From Pseudomonadota bacterium (GTDB lineage Bacteria; Pseudomonadota; Alphaproteobacteria; Reyranellales; Reyranellaceae), in contig JAEZIF010000208.1 of NCBI GenBank assembly GCA_023416135.1, forward strand, positions 1-33,634: 33,634 nt of DNA. The letters are read 5' to 3'. Position numbers and translations under genes: made by a program. The notes under the pieces are model-generated. The model had not been told where the DNA came from, made no database searches, and saw only the letters and a list, made by a program, of their open reading frames with translations. Of the stretch, positions 16,472-24,266 are shown piece by piece; position 1 is the stretch's first letter; each line of letters opens with the position of its first letter.

Positions 16472-17347
16472 ATGACCCGGATCCAGCCCTCATGGCGATC
16501 GCTGCTGTTCGTGCCGGTGCTCTCGGAGCGCTTCCTGACCAAGGCGCATGAGCGTGGCGCCGACGCCATCATTCTCGATCTCGAGGACTCGATCCTGCCG
16601 GCGCGCAAGGCGGACGCCCGCACGGCGCTGCCTGCAGCGGTGCCGCGCGTCGCCCAGAAGGGCGCCGATGTCGTGGTGCGGATCAATCGGCCGCTCGATC
16701 TTGCCGTCGCCGACATCGCGGCCTCGGTCATGCCGGGGGTCGCCGCCCTGATGCTGCCCAAGGTCATGGGGCCCGAGCATGTCCGGCTGCTGGCAGAACT
16801 GGTAACGGACCGCGAGGCGGCGCGCGGCATGCCGATCGGCCATACGCGTTTTCTCGTGCTGATCGAATCGCCGGCAGCGCTGCCGTACCTCTATGCCATC
16901 GCCGCCGAGCCGCGCATGGCCGGCATGTCGGTGGGCGGCGAGGACATGGCCACCGAGCTCGGCGCCATCCCCTCGGCGGACAGCATGTATGTCTTCGCCA
17001 TGCATGGCCTGGCGGCCTGCCGTGCGGCCGGCATCCTGCCCATGGGATCGATGGGCCAGCTCGCCAATATCGACGACCTCGATTCGTATCGGGCCGGCCT
17101 GAAGCGCGGCAAGGCATTGGGCTTCACCACGGCCTCCTGCATCCATCCGGCGCACGTGCCGATCATCAACGAGGAATACGGTGCTTCGGACGCTGAGCTC
17201 GACCGTGCGCGCCGGCTGATCGCGGCGTTCGATGGCGCCGCTGCCGACGGGGCAGGGGCCGTCGCCTTCGAAGGCAGCATGATCGATCTGCCTGTCGTCA
17301 TTCGCGCGCGTCGGCTGCTCGAGCGCGCGGCGTCATGGGCGCGATGA
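16472..17347 (+). CDS. CitE/HpcH-HpaI family acyl-CoA lyase or aldolase
   Basis: The 291-residue product belongs to the CitE-like branch of the HpcH/HpaI family, TIM-barrel metal enzymes that cleave or form C-C bonds in malyl-CoA, citramalyl-CoA or related substrates. Visible family features are RSLLFVPV at the N-terminus, GADAIILDLEDSI, VVRINRP, MLPKV, the metal-binding LIESPAAL, GGEDMATELG, and SCIHPAHVPIIN near the C-terminus. The start is ATG 16472 with GGAG 9 bases upstream, preferred over an in-frame TTG at 16457. Its end overlaps the methyltransferase gene as ATGA. The exact substrate cannot be read from sequence. Confidence 0.88.
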   Translation: MTRIQPSWRSLLFVPVLSERFLTKAHERGADAIILDLEDSILPARKADARTALPAAVPRVAQKGADVVVRINRPLDLAVADIAASVMPGVAALMLPKVMGPEHVRLLAELVTDREAARGMPIGHTRFLVLIESPAALPYLYAIAAEPRMAGMSVGGEDMATELGAIPSADSMYVFAMHGLAACRAAGILPMGSMGQLANIDDLDSYRAGLKRGKALGFTTASCIHPAHVPIINEEYGASDAELDRARRLIAAFDGAAADGAGAVAFEGSMIDLPVVIRARRLLERAASWAR

Positions 17348-18351
17348 CGGCAACGACCAGGATCGCCGCCCAGCTCGCGCCTCAGCGCAGCACGCAGTAT
17401 TCGAACCTGGCGCGCGATCTCGCCGAGGCCGAGTTGCTGGCGTCACCTATCGGTGCAGGATTGCGAGACGTAGCGCTGCGCAGCATTGCCGGACAGGATT
17501 ATCTGCTGTTCGACCTGCCCGGTCCGCTCACCAATGAGACGGTCGGTCTGCTCGCGAGCATGGCGATGATCGGCAGCGTCTTCGAAATGTTCGACTCGAT
17601 CGGCGACGTCACGGGACCGTTGTTGCGCCCGGTCCAGGCCGTGCATCCGGCCTTCATCTCGCCCGACATGGCGGCGACGCGCCGTTACAAGGGCAAGACC
17701 AATGAAGCCTTCACGCACTTCCTTTGCAACATGGCGAAGTTCGCGTCGGACTTTCACGGCAGCGACTGGTCGACGCTCGATGTCGTCGATCCCCTGTGCG
17801 GCGGCGGGACCACGTTGTTCACGGCCCTGTCGCTCGGCGCCGATGTCGCCGGTCTCGATGCCGACCGCACCGACGTCGAGAGCACGGCGACGTTCATCAG
17901 GCAGTACTGCCGGGAGAACCGCATCGCGCTCGCGGCCAAGGAGGAGCGACTGCGCAAGCTGAATGCGCGGCGCTGGCTGTTCCAGATCGGGCGCGACGAT
18001 CAGCGCCGCTGCATGCTGGCCCACGGCGATGCCGCGCGCACCCGTGACCTGCTCGCGGGATTCGGGCGGCCGCACCTGATCGTCACCGATCTGCCCTATG
18101 GCATCCAGCACAGCGGTCCCCTGCACGGCCTGCTCGCCGATTGCCTTCCCGGCTGGGCGGAACTGTTGGTACCCGGCGGCGCCATTGCCTTTTCATGGGA
18201 TTCGACCCGGCTCAATCGGGAGGAGATGATGGCCCTGGTCGGCAAGGTCGCCGACCTCGAGGTCGTCAACCGGCCGCCCTACGATCGCCTGGCCCATCGT
18301 GTCGATCGTGTCATCAAACGGCGGGATGTGCTGGTCGCGCGACGACGCTAG
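17344..18351 (+). CDS. TRM11-like SAM-dependent methyltransferase
   Basis: The 335-residue product has a class I methyltransferase fold of the TRM11/UPF0020 type, often RNA- or DNA-directed. The SAM-binding motif is VVDPLCGGGTTLFTALSLGADVAGLDAD. The catalytic motif IVTDLPYG is a variant of the N/D-P-P-Y of amino-methyltransferases. YKGKTNEAFTHFLCNMA precedes motif I, as in TRM11 proteins. There is no clear THUMP domain in the N-terminal 120 residues. The ATG at 17344 overlaps the preceding TGA, implying translational coupling; an in-frame ATG at 17335 is an alternative. Its place between a lyase and a monooxygenase is odd for an RNA methylase, so a small-molecule substrate is possible. Confidence 0.82.
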   Translation: MTATTRIAAQLAPQRSTQYSNLARDLAEAELLASPIGAGLRDVALRSIAGQDYLLFDLPGPLTNETVGLLASMAMIGSVFEMFDSIGDVTGPLLRPVQAVHPAFISPDMAATRRYKGKTNEAFTHFLCNMAKFASDFHGSDWSTLDVVDPLCGGGTTLFTALSLGADVAGLDADRTDVESTATFIRQYCRENRIALAAKEERLRKLNARRWLFQIGRDDQRRCMLAHGDAARTRDLLAGFGRPHLIVTDLPYGIQHSGPLHGLLADCLPGWAELLVPGGAIAFSWDSTRLNREEMMALVGKVADLEVVNRPPYDRLAHRVDRVIKRRDVLVARRR

Positions 18352-18390
18352 AGTGTTCGCCGGAGGAAAGAAGGGAGAGGAAAGAAGCCG

Positions 18391-19392
18391 ATGAAGCTCG
18401 GTCTCTTCATGAACACCCAGTGGCGGCAGGGCGCCGATCTCGGTCCGGAACTCTCGAACCTGATCGAGCAGGTGCGCGTCGCCAAGGCGAGCGGCCTCGC
18501 CTCGGTCATGGTCGGCCAGCATTTCCTGTCGAGCCCGGTGCAGATGTTCCAGGCCATGCCGTTGCTGGCGCGACTGGCGGCCGAGGCCGCGGGCATGCGG
18601 CTTGGTCCCGGCCTGTTGCTGCTGCCGCTGCTCAATCCGGTGATCGTCGCCGAGGAGACGGCGACGCTCGACTGGCTGACGGATGGCAACGCCATCATCG
18701 GCCTGGGCCTGGGCTATCGGCCGGAGGAGTTCGCTTCCATCGGCGTACCCATGAAGGAGCGCGTGTCGCGTTTCGTCGAGGGCGTCGAGGTGATCCGCAA
18801 GCTGTGGCGCGACGACGTGGTCGAGCATCGCGGCCGCTACCACACGCTCGACAAGGTGCAGGCGAGCCTCAAGCCCAAGCAGTCCGGCGGCCCGCCGATC
18901 TGGATGGCAGGCGATTCGGAGCCGCCGGTCGCGCGCGCCGCCAGGCTCGCCGATGCCTGGATGCCGTCGCCTCTGGTGAGCGAGGAGGGTGTGAAGAAGC
19001 TCGGCACCCTGTTCCGCGAAACTCGTGCCGCGGCTGGCCTGCCGCCGGCCAAGGAGTTCCCGATCATCCGCGAGTGCCATGTCGGCAGCGGCACCGGCAA
19101 GGCTTTGGACGAGGTGCGCGAGCCGCTGTCCTTCAAATATGAGGCTTATGCCAGCTGGGGCAGCGCCTCGGGTTTCGTGCCTGGGGATCGCATTCGCGCG
19201 GACTTCGACAAGTTCGCGGCCAACCGCTTCATCATCGGATCGCAAAACGAGGTGGTGGAGCAGATCGGCCGCTACGGCGAACGCACCGGCGCCGACCACA
19301 TCCTGGTGCGCGTGCAGTGGCCGGGATTGGACCAGAAGGCGGCCGTGCGCACCCTGGAGCGGCTCGGCCGCGTCGTCGAACAACTAGGTTGA
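18391..19392 (+). CDS. LLM-class (luciferase-like) flavin-dependent oxidoreductase
   Basis: The 333-residue product is a bacterial-luciferase-like TIM-barrel enzyme that uses reduced FMN or F420. Family features: MKLGLFMNTQW, VAKASGLASVMVGQHFLS, LARLAAEAAGMRLGPGLLLLPLLNPVIVAEETATLDWLTDGNAIIGLGLGYRPEEF, EVIRKLW and PPIWMAGDSEPPVARAARLADAWMPS. GGAGAGGAAAG lies just before the ATG. It follows the methyltransferase gene by 39 bases and precedes the dehydrogenase by 7, so it belongs to the same operon. The substrate is unknown. No flavin reductase partner is present in the window. Confidence 0.9.
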   Translation: MKLGLFMNTQWRQGADLGPELSNLIEQVRVAKASGLASVMVGQHFLSSPVQMFQAMPLLARLAAEAAGMRLGPGLLLLPLLNPVIVAEETATLDWLTDGNAIIGLGLGYRPEEFASIGVPMKERVSRFVEGVEVIRKLWRDDVVEHRGRYHTLDKVQASLKPKQSGGPPIWMAGDSEPPVARAARLADAWMPSPLVSEEGVKKLGTLFRETRAAAGLPPAKEFPIIRECHVGSGTGKALDEVREPLSFKYEAYASWGSASGFVPGDRIRADFDKFAANRFIIGSQNEVVEQIGRYGERTGADHILVRVQWPGLDQKAAVRTLERLGRVVEQLG

Positions 19393-19399
19393 GAGAGTG

Positions 19400-20302
19400 A
19401 TGCCCAAGACTTTGTTCATCGATTCGACCCCCGATATCGACAGCGTCTGGAAGAGAGTTCACGGACCGTCCGACATCCCGGTCACGGTCAACATGGGGCC
19501 GGTTTCTGCCGATGCCATCCCCAAGCTGATCGAGGGCTACGACACCGTCATCAACGATGCGACGTACTTCGACGATGAGACGTTGCAACGCTGCACCGGC
19601 CTGAAGCACATCGTCTTCCTGGGGACGGGTGCGGCGAGCTTCGTCGATCTCGCAGCGGCGGCGAGGCTCGGCATGAAGGTCTCGACCATCTCGGGCTATG
19701 GCGACACGACGGTGGCGGAGCATGCCATGGGCCTGGTGTTCGCCGCGGCACGGCACATCGGCACCATGCATGCCATGGTGCGCAACGCCGGCTGGCGTCC
19801 GATGCAGGGCATGGAGTTGCGTGGCAAGACGATCGGGATCGTCGGCCTGGGCGGAATCGGGCGGGAGATGGCCCGCATCGCCTCGGGCATCGGATTGAAG
19901 GCCGTGGCCTGGAACCGCTCGCCGCGTCCCGATGCCAAGGTGCCGATGGTCGATATCGACGACCTCTTGAAGCAGTCCGACATCGTCAGCCTGCACCTCG
20001 GTCTCAACGACCAGACGCGGGGCTTCCTCGACCGGGCGAAGCTCCAGAAGGCGAAGAAGGGCGTCATCGTCGTCAACACGGCGCGCGCCGGAGTCGTCGA
20101 CGAGCCCGCGCTGATCGATCTGCTGAAGTCCGGCCATGTCGGTCACTATGCAACCGACGTATTCGCCAAGGAACCGGTCGATCCCAACGAGCCGCTGCTC
20201 AAGCTCGACAATGTCACCCTGACGGCGCACGCCGGCTACAACACGCCCGAAGCGGCGATGACGATGTACCGCCGCGCCATCGATCTCGCCAAGGCTGGTT
20301 AG
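19400..20302 (+). CDS. D-2-hydroxyacid dehydrogenase (NAD(P)-dependent)
   Basis: The 300-residue product is a D-isomer-specific 2-hydroxyacid dehydrogenase that interconverts 2-oxo and D-2-hydroxy acids. The nucleotide-binding motif GLGGIG is at residues 149-154. The catalytic triad is complete: Arg229 in NTARAGVVDEPAL, Glu258 in AKEPVDP, and His277 in LTAHAGYNT. GDTTVAEHAMGLVFAAARH is the usual substrate-domain helix. A GTG three bases earlier is an alternative start, but the ATG with GAGAG upstream is preferred. It is the last gene of the plus-strand operon. Together with the lyase it suggests 2-oxo or hydroxy acid turnover. Confidence 0.92.
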   Translation: MPKTLFIDSTPDIDSVWKRVHGPSDIPVTVNMGPVSADAIPKLIEGYDTVINDATYFDDETLQRCTGLKHIVFLGTGAASFVDLAAAARLGMKVSTISGYGDTTVAEHAMGLVFAAARHIGTMHAMVRNAGWRPMQGMELRGKTIGIVGLGGIGREMARIASGIGLKAVAWNRSPRPDAKVPMVDIDDLLKQSDIVSLHLGLNDQTRGFLDRAKLQKAKKGVIVVNTARAGVVDEPALIDLLKSGHVGHYATDVFAKEPVDPNEPLLKLDNVTLTAHAGYNTPEAAMTMYRRAIDLAKAG

Positions 20303-20548
20303 GGGTTGACAGGGATAATAACTTAAGTTATCAATGGCTGCCCGCCTTCCCGGGCGGCGTCGCTCTATGCATCGTTCATCCGAAGTCCATTCGCGGCCGG
20401 ACACCGTGTCGGCCTGTTCGGCTGCCTGTCGACGAGGGCCGGGCGGCCGGTCTGCCCGACCCCATGGATTGTGGGTCGGCTTCCGATCCACCGCTACGAC
20501 GTCTGTCGGAAATGCCGGAAATGCCGGAAAATCCTCATGAGGTGCACC
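20303..20548. other. Gap between D-2-hydroxyacid dehydrogenase and Bug gene
   Basis: No convincing gene lies in these 246 bases. The left end holds a TTGACA promoter with a palindrome, given separately. At 20507-20530 there are 2.7 copies of the 9-mer CGGAAATGC. Two short palindromes, CCTCATGAGG (20533-20542) and AGGTGCACCT (20540-20549), abut the Bug stop codon. Confidence 0.5.
20306..20334 (+). promoter_or_regulatory. TTGACA promoter overlapping a 14-bp palindromic operator
   Basis: TTGACA (20306-20311), a 17-bp spacer and TATCAA (20329-20334) form a sigma70-like promoter. The perfect palindrome ATAACTTAAGTTAT (20318-20331) covers the spacer and the edge of the -10 box, where a bound dimeric repressor would block RNA polymerase. 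Downstream on this strand there is no credible gene before the antisense Bug coding region. Confidence 0.5.
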
Positions 20549-21508
20549 TTACTCCTTCAGGTTCACCTTCTTGCCGACCTCGATCCACTGGTTCACCAAA
20601 GCGTCGGTCTGCTGCTGGTGCTCCTCCGGCGTGCTGGCGATGGTCTGATAGCCGCGTTCGGCGAGCTGCTTGGCAACTTCGAGGTCGCGCATCACGGCAG
20701 CAACGGCATCACGTAGCGCGCGGCGGATCTCGACCGGCGTGCCCGGCGGGGCGTGCATGCCCCAGACGCTAGAGACGTCGACGCCCTCCAGGCCGCTTTC
20801 CTTGAAGGTGGGCACGTCGGGCACCGCCGGGTCGCGCTTGTCGCCGGTGATGGCGATGGGCCGGACCTTGCCGTCCTTGATGTAGGGCGGCGCCGAGGCG
20901 AGCCCGCCATACTGCATGGAGACATGGCCGCCCAGCAGGGCGATCAGCGCCTGGCCCGACGATTTGAAGGGCACATGGGTGATGTTGGTGCCGGCCTTGA
21001 GGTTGACCATCACGCCCATGAGGTGCGTCGAGGCGCCGACTCCGCCCGAGGCGAAGGTGAGGTTGGTCTTCTTGGCGAGCTCGATCAGCTCGGCCATGTT
21101 CCTGGCCGGCACGTCGGGATGCACGATCAGGATCACCGGCGCCTGCGCCAGCATGGTGATGGCGCCAAAGCCTTTCAGCGTGTCGTAGGGCAGCGAATCG
21201 AGGATCGCCGGGTTCTGGTAGAAGGAGTTGTCGGTCAGCAGCAGCGTGTAGCCGTCGGGCTTTGCCTTGGTGACGATGGTCGCGCCCATCACGGCCGCTG
21301 CGTCGGGCCGGTTGTCGATGATGACGGGCACGCCGAACTTCTTCTCTAAAGTAGGCTGCAGCAGGCGCGCCAGGATGTCCGAACCGCCGCCCGGCGCGCG
21401 TGGCACGACGATCTTAACGGGCTCCGTTGGATACTTTGGTTGGGCGTTAGCGCCGCCTGCCATCGAAAGCCCCGCCGTTGCGGCGAGAAGTGTTCGTCTG
21501 CCGATCAT
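20549..21508 (-). CDS. Bug/TctC-family periplasmic solute-binding protein
   Basis: The 319-residue product is a tripartite tricarboxylate transporter-type receptor. It has a signal sequence (RRTLLAATAGLSMAGGANAQ), then the family opening YPTEPVKIVVPRAPGGGSDILARLLQPTL and VIIDNRPDAAAVMGATIVTKAKPDGYTLLL. VTHVPFKSSGQALIALLGGHV-type and LPDVPTFKESGLEGVDVSSVWGMHAPPGTP blocks follow. The frame extends upstream, but ATG 21508 begins the signal peptide and has AAGGGGG just before it. No TctA/TctB membrane partners are present, which is common for orphan Bug proteins in this kind of genome. The ligand is likely a small carboxylate or amide, not identifiable from sequence. It is the last gene of the minus-strand operon. 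Confidence 0.93.
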   Translation of the reverse strand: MIGRRTLLAATAGLSMAGGANAQPKYPTEPVKIVVPRAPGGGSDILARLLQPTLEKKFGVPVIIDNRPDAAAVMGATIVTKAKPDGYTLLLTDNSFYQNPAILDSLPYDTLKGFGAITMLAQAPVILIVHPDVPARNMAELIELAKKTNLTFASGGVGASTHLMGVMVNLKAGTNITHVPFKSSGQALIALLGGHVSMQYGGLASAPPYIKDGKVRPIAITGDKRDPAVPDVPTFKESGLEGVDVSSVWGMHAPPGTPVEIRRALRDAVAAVMRDLEVAKQLAERGYQTIASTPEEHQQQTDALVNQWIEVGKKVNLKE

Positions 21509-21525
21509 CTTGCCCCCTTCTTGTT

Positions 21526-21563
21526 TTGCCGGACTGCGGGCCTGGAGGTCCCCGGTCCGGCAA
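21526..21563 (-). other. Intercistronic hairpin before the Bug gene
   Basis: TTGCCGGAC and GTCCGGCAA form a 9-bp stem, extended after a 2-base bulge by CGGG/CCCG with a 10-base loop. It sits in the 80-base gap between the racemase and Bug genes, upstream of the Bug Shine-Dalgarno. It has no T-run on the minus strand, so mRNA stabilisation or attenuation is more likely than full termination. Confidence 0.55.
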
Positions 21564-21588
21564 GAAACTAAAACACCTTCCGGCGCCG

Positions 21589-22417
21589 TCACTTGGCCGG
21601 GCGCTCGCTGGGAAAGGCGAGCGCGCTTGCGTCGACGCCGAGATCGACAGCATCTTCGCCACCTGGATCGCCGCCCGTGCGCCTTCCAGGACCGGCACGT
21701 CCCAGCCGATCTCCAGCAGCCGCTTCTGCAGCAACGGCTGCATCCAGAAGGCGGCCGAGCAGCCCAGGATGATCGTGTCGGCGCCATCTTCCTCGATGGC
21801 GGCGACCGATTCCTCGACCGCCGCGTCGAGCATGTCCGAGGTGCCGCTCTGCAGCGCGCGGTCGCGCTCGACATTGAACGGCTTGTCGTTGGGATGGTTT
21901 GGCGTGGGCAGCGGGAAGTTGACGTTGCGGATCGAGGCGCAGCGATCGGTCATGCGGTACTGCACCACCAGATGGTACATCTGCATGTTGTGGGATTCGG
22001 AGATGTCGACGATCGAGAACTTGTTGCCCAGCAATCCCGCAATGTGCATCTGGGCGTGCGCCGAGCTGGTGAGCGGAATGCGGTACTGCCGCGCGATCTC
22101 TCGCGCTTCCATGTAGCCCGGATCGCCGCCGCCCAGCAGCACGATGGCGTTGTACTTGCCGCTGGCACAGGCCTCGCGCACCAGCGGCAGCCGGTTGTTG
22201 CCGACCGACATGAACGCTTCCTTGGTCGTCACCGGGAAGTTGCCGTGTGTGGCGAGCGCACCGGGATTGAGGTCCCAGTCGATGTCGGCGAGGAACGGTC
22301 TCAGGTCCTCGTAGTTGTAGACCTGCGTCTCCTTGGGCCGGTGTAGGAGCGCATCGCGAAGTCGTTGCCGGGCGCAAGGCTGAAGGCGTTGATCAGCAGG
22401 AAGCGATACTTGCTCAT
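21589..22417 (-). pseudogene. Asp/Glu racemase-family gene with two apparent frameshifts
   Basis: The intact protein would be about 276 residues, of the aspartate/glutamate/hydantoin racemase superfamily. It begins at ATG 22417 (MSKYRFLLINAFSLAPGNDFAMRSY), loses frame near 22340, and continues in another frame as RPKETQVYNYEDLRPFLADIDWDLNP through VLLGGGDPGYMEA and the cysteine motif DTIILGCSAAF. It then loses frame again near 21648, where the conserved end DLGVDASALAFPSERPAK is in the first frame. One added C at CCGG and one added G at CTGTC would restore a single frame. It starts 3 bases after the deacetylase stop. Only one of the two usual catalytic cysteines is obvious. Real decay and sequence error both remain possible. 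Confidence 0.8.
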
Positions 22418-22420
22418 GGC

Positions 22421-23359
22421 TCAGCTCAGGCTGCCGGGATAGTCGCGCCAGATCGACGGCTCGAGCTTGAGATGCGTTGCGGCGGGGAAGGTGGCGAGCC
22501 AATGCCGTGCGCACTTCTCGCTCGTCGCGTACCACAGTTCCGGCAGGCCGCGCGCATGGTCGAGGAACTGCTCCAGCACGTGCAGCCGGTTGGGCCAGCC
22601 GATGGCATGCGGATGCAGGACCATCGAGAACTGCCGGCCGCGCTTGTATTGGGCGTCGAGCTCGGCCTTCCAGTTGCGGAAGAGCGAATCGGGATTCTCC
22701 AGCCCCGTGCCCTTCTTCGGGAACAGCAGGAAGAACTGATCGTCGAAGTGGTAGTAGTAGGGCAGGGTGAGGATGTTGCGGCGGCTGGCGAAGTCGCACA
22801 CCCAGTAGTGCGGCAGGTCGTCGGCAAGCCCGTTGCCGAAATAGTCGTAGCCCGCCTCGACCAGGAGATCGATCGTATTGGGACTGACCGCGCCGCCCGC
22901 GAACTTGTCGCTCTGTCGCGGCAGGGAGAACCAGCCCGACGGGCGCGCGCCTGAGATCTTGGCCAGGATCGCCGTGGTGCGTTCCAGACGCGCGCGTTCC
23001 TCGTCGCGGCCGAGCGTGCTCACATCCTCGTGCTTGAAGCCGTGGGCGGCGATCTCGTGACCCTCGTCGCGCAGGCGGCGCACGGTGTCGCCATGGATCT
23101 CGGCGATCACCGCCGGCACCGCGAAGGTCGCCTTGATGCCGTAGCGCTTCAGGGTGCCGCAGAGCTCGCGCAGCCCGCCATGCATGCCGAAATAGGCATC
23201 GGGCGTGGTGAGGTCCTGCGGCGCGATGCCGTCGGGACCGCTTGCCGGCGCGAGGTCGACGACGATGCGGAAGCAGCACCGCTTGCCGTCTGGCCAGCGC
23301 ACCTCGGAGTCGAGAAGCGTACGTTCGTCGCTGATCGTGTAGCGCTCTTTCCAGGGCAT
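22421..23359 (-). CDS. Polysaccharide deacetylase (NodB-fold) family hydrolase, copy 1
   Basis: The 312-residue product has the NodB/CE4 fold shared by polysaccharide deacetylases, PuuE-type allantoinases and imidases, all metal-dependent C-N hydrolases. The likely metal ligands are Asp35 in RIVVDLAP and His106/His110 in AAHGFKHED. YGIKATFAVPAVIAEIHGDTVRRLRDEGHEIAAHG is the family signature. No signal peptide is present, so a cytoplasmic small-molecule substrate is more likely than cell-wall glycan. The start ATG at 23359 has AGGAG 8 bases upstream. It lies 11 bases below the second copy in the same operon, next to a racemase. Confidence 0.87.
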   Translation of the reverse strand: MPWKERYTISDERTLLDSEVRWPDGKRCCFRIVVDLAPASGPDGIAPQDLTTPDAYFGMHGGLRELCGTLKRYGIKATFAVPAVIAEIHGDTVRRLRDEGHEIAAHGFKHEDVSTLGRDEERARLERTTAILAKISGARPSGWFSLPRQSDKFAGGAVSPNTIDLLVEAGYDYFGNGLADDLPHYWVCDFASRRNILTLPYYYHFDDQFFLLFPKKGTGLENPDSLFRNWKAELDAQYKRGRQFSMVLHPHAIGWPNRLHVLEQFLDHARGLPELWYATSEKCARHWLATFPAATHLKLEPSIWRDYPGSLS

Positions 23360-23370
23360 GACGTCGTCTC

Positions 23371-24264
23371 CTAGCGGGCCGGATGGGCGGCGAGCACATG
23401 GCGCGCCACCTGCTCGCAGGTCGGGAACCACACGCCGGGCAGCTCCTTCATGCGGTTGATCAGGCGGTCGAGCATGGCGATGCGCAGCGCCCGGCCCGAC
23501 ACGAAGGGATGCATGCAGATGTTGAGATAGCCGCCCTGTTGGTACTGCTGCAGGAAGGCCGCCCACCAGATCTCCTCGACATGGTCGGGATCCATCATGC
23601 GCTGCGCCTGATTCTCGGTATTGAGCCAGGCGAAGCTGAAGAACATCGCGTCGTCGATGGCGTAGTGGAACGGCAGGTTGAGCAGCGGCTTCGACCCGTC
23701 CGGGGCGCTGACATAATGCGGCAGGTGGTCGAGCGTGTCGTGCGAATTGTAGATGAAGCCCTCCTCGAGCAGAAGCTCGCGGGTGTGCCAGCTGCGCGTG
23801 CCCATCGGCCGCTTGCCTGTCAGCTTTTCGATCGCGTCCTTGGCCTTGCGCAGGTGATCACGCTCCAGCTCGGGATCCTTCGGCACCTGGTGCTCCCACA
23901 TGTGGTCGGCGATCTCGTGGCCGCTCTCCGAGGCGGCTTTCACCGCTCGCGGATAGAGCTCGCAGATGCGGCCGGGCGTGAAGATCGTGGCCTTGATCCC
24001 GTGGCTGTCGAACAGTTCGATCAGGCGCCAGATGCCGACGCGGCCGCCAAATTCGCCCTTGGCGAGCTGTGAGGGCGGCTCGTTGAACAGGCGACGCAGC
24101 AGCATGGCGTCGAAGTCGGCCGTGAAGTTCACGGCGATGCGCACGCCTTGCGGCCAAGTCACCTGCTCGATGAGCTGGTGGCGTGCGTCGAAGTCGGCAG
24201 CCTTGGCCTTGAGAGCCGCGATGTCGTGATCGAGCGCGTTGGCGATGTCGGTCGAGCTGTCCAT
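23371..24264 (-). CDS. Polysaccharide deacetylase (NodB-fold) family hydrolase, copy 2
   Basis: The 297-residue product is a second NodB-fold protein. It has VRIAVNFTADFDAM with acidic ligands at residues 50 and 52, HGIKATIFTPGRICELYPRAVKAASESGHEIADHMWEHQ with His121 and His125, and TGKRPMGTRSWHTRELLLEEGF. It has no signal peptide. Length fits the PuuE-like and cytosolic peptidoglycan-deacetylase-like subgroup. It shares little beyond the fold with copy 1, so the pair may act on successive or different substrates, or form a heteromer. The start ATG is 2 bases after the SDR stop, which argues for translational coupling. Confidence 0.87.
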   Translation of the reverse strand: MDSSTDIANALDHDIAALKAKAADFDARHQLIEQVTWPQGVRIAVNFTADFDAMLLRRLFNEPPSQLAKGEFGGRVGIWRLIELFDSHGIKATIFTPGRICELYPRAVKAASESGHEIADHMWEHQVPKDPELERDHLRKAKDAIEKLTGKRPMGTRSWHTRELLLEEGFIYNSHDTLDHLPHYVSAPDGSKPLLNLPFHYAIDDAMFFSFAWLNTENQAQRMMDPDHVEEIWWAAFLQQYQQGGYLNICMHPFVSGRALRIAMLDRLINRMKELPGVWFPTCEQVARHVLAAHPAR

Positions 24265-24266
24265 GG

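Noticed and set aside
20334..20540. A 68-codon frame directly after the TTGACA promoter
   Set aside because: It starts at the edge of the -10 box with no ribosome site, and its Arg/Ser-rich translation looks like noncoding GC-rich DNA.
20533..20549. Overlapping palindromes after the Bug stop as an intrinsic terminator
   Set aside because: Both are gapless palindromes that would leave loops too small for stable hairpins; only a short T stretch follows.
21447..23399. One 650-codon frame spanning racemase and deacetylase
   Set aside because: Only its racemase segment is real. The rest is out of frame with the deacetylase and is open because of GC bias and the racemase frameshifts.
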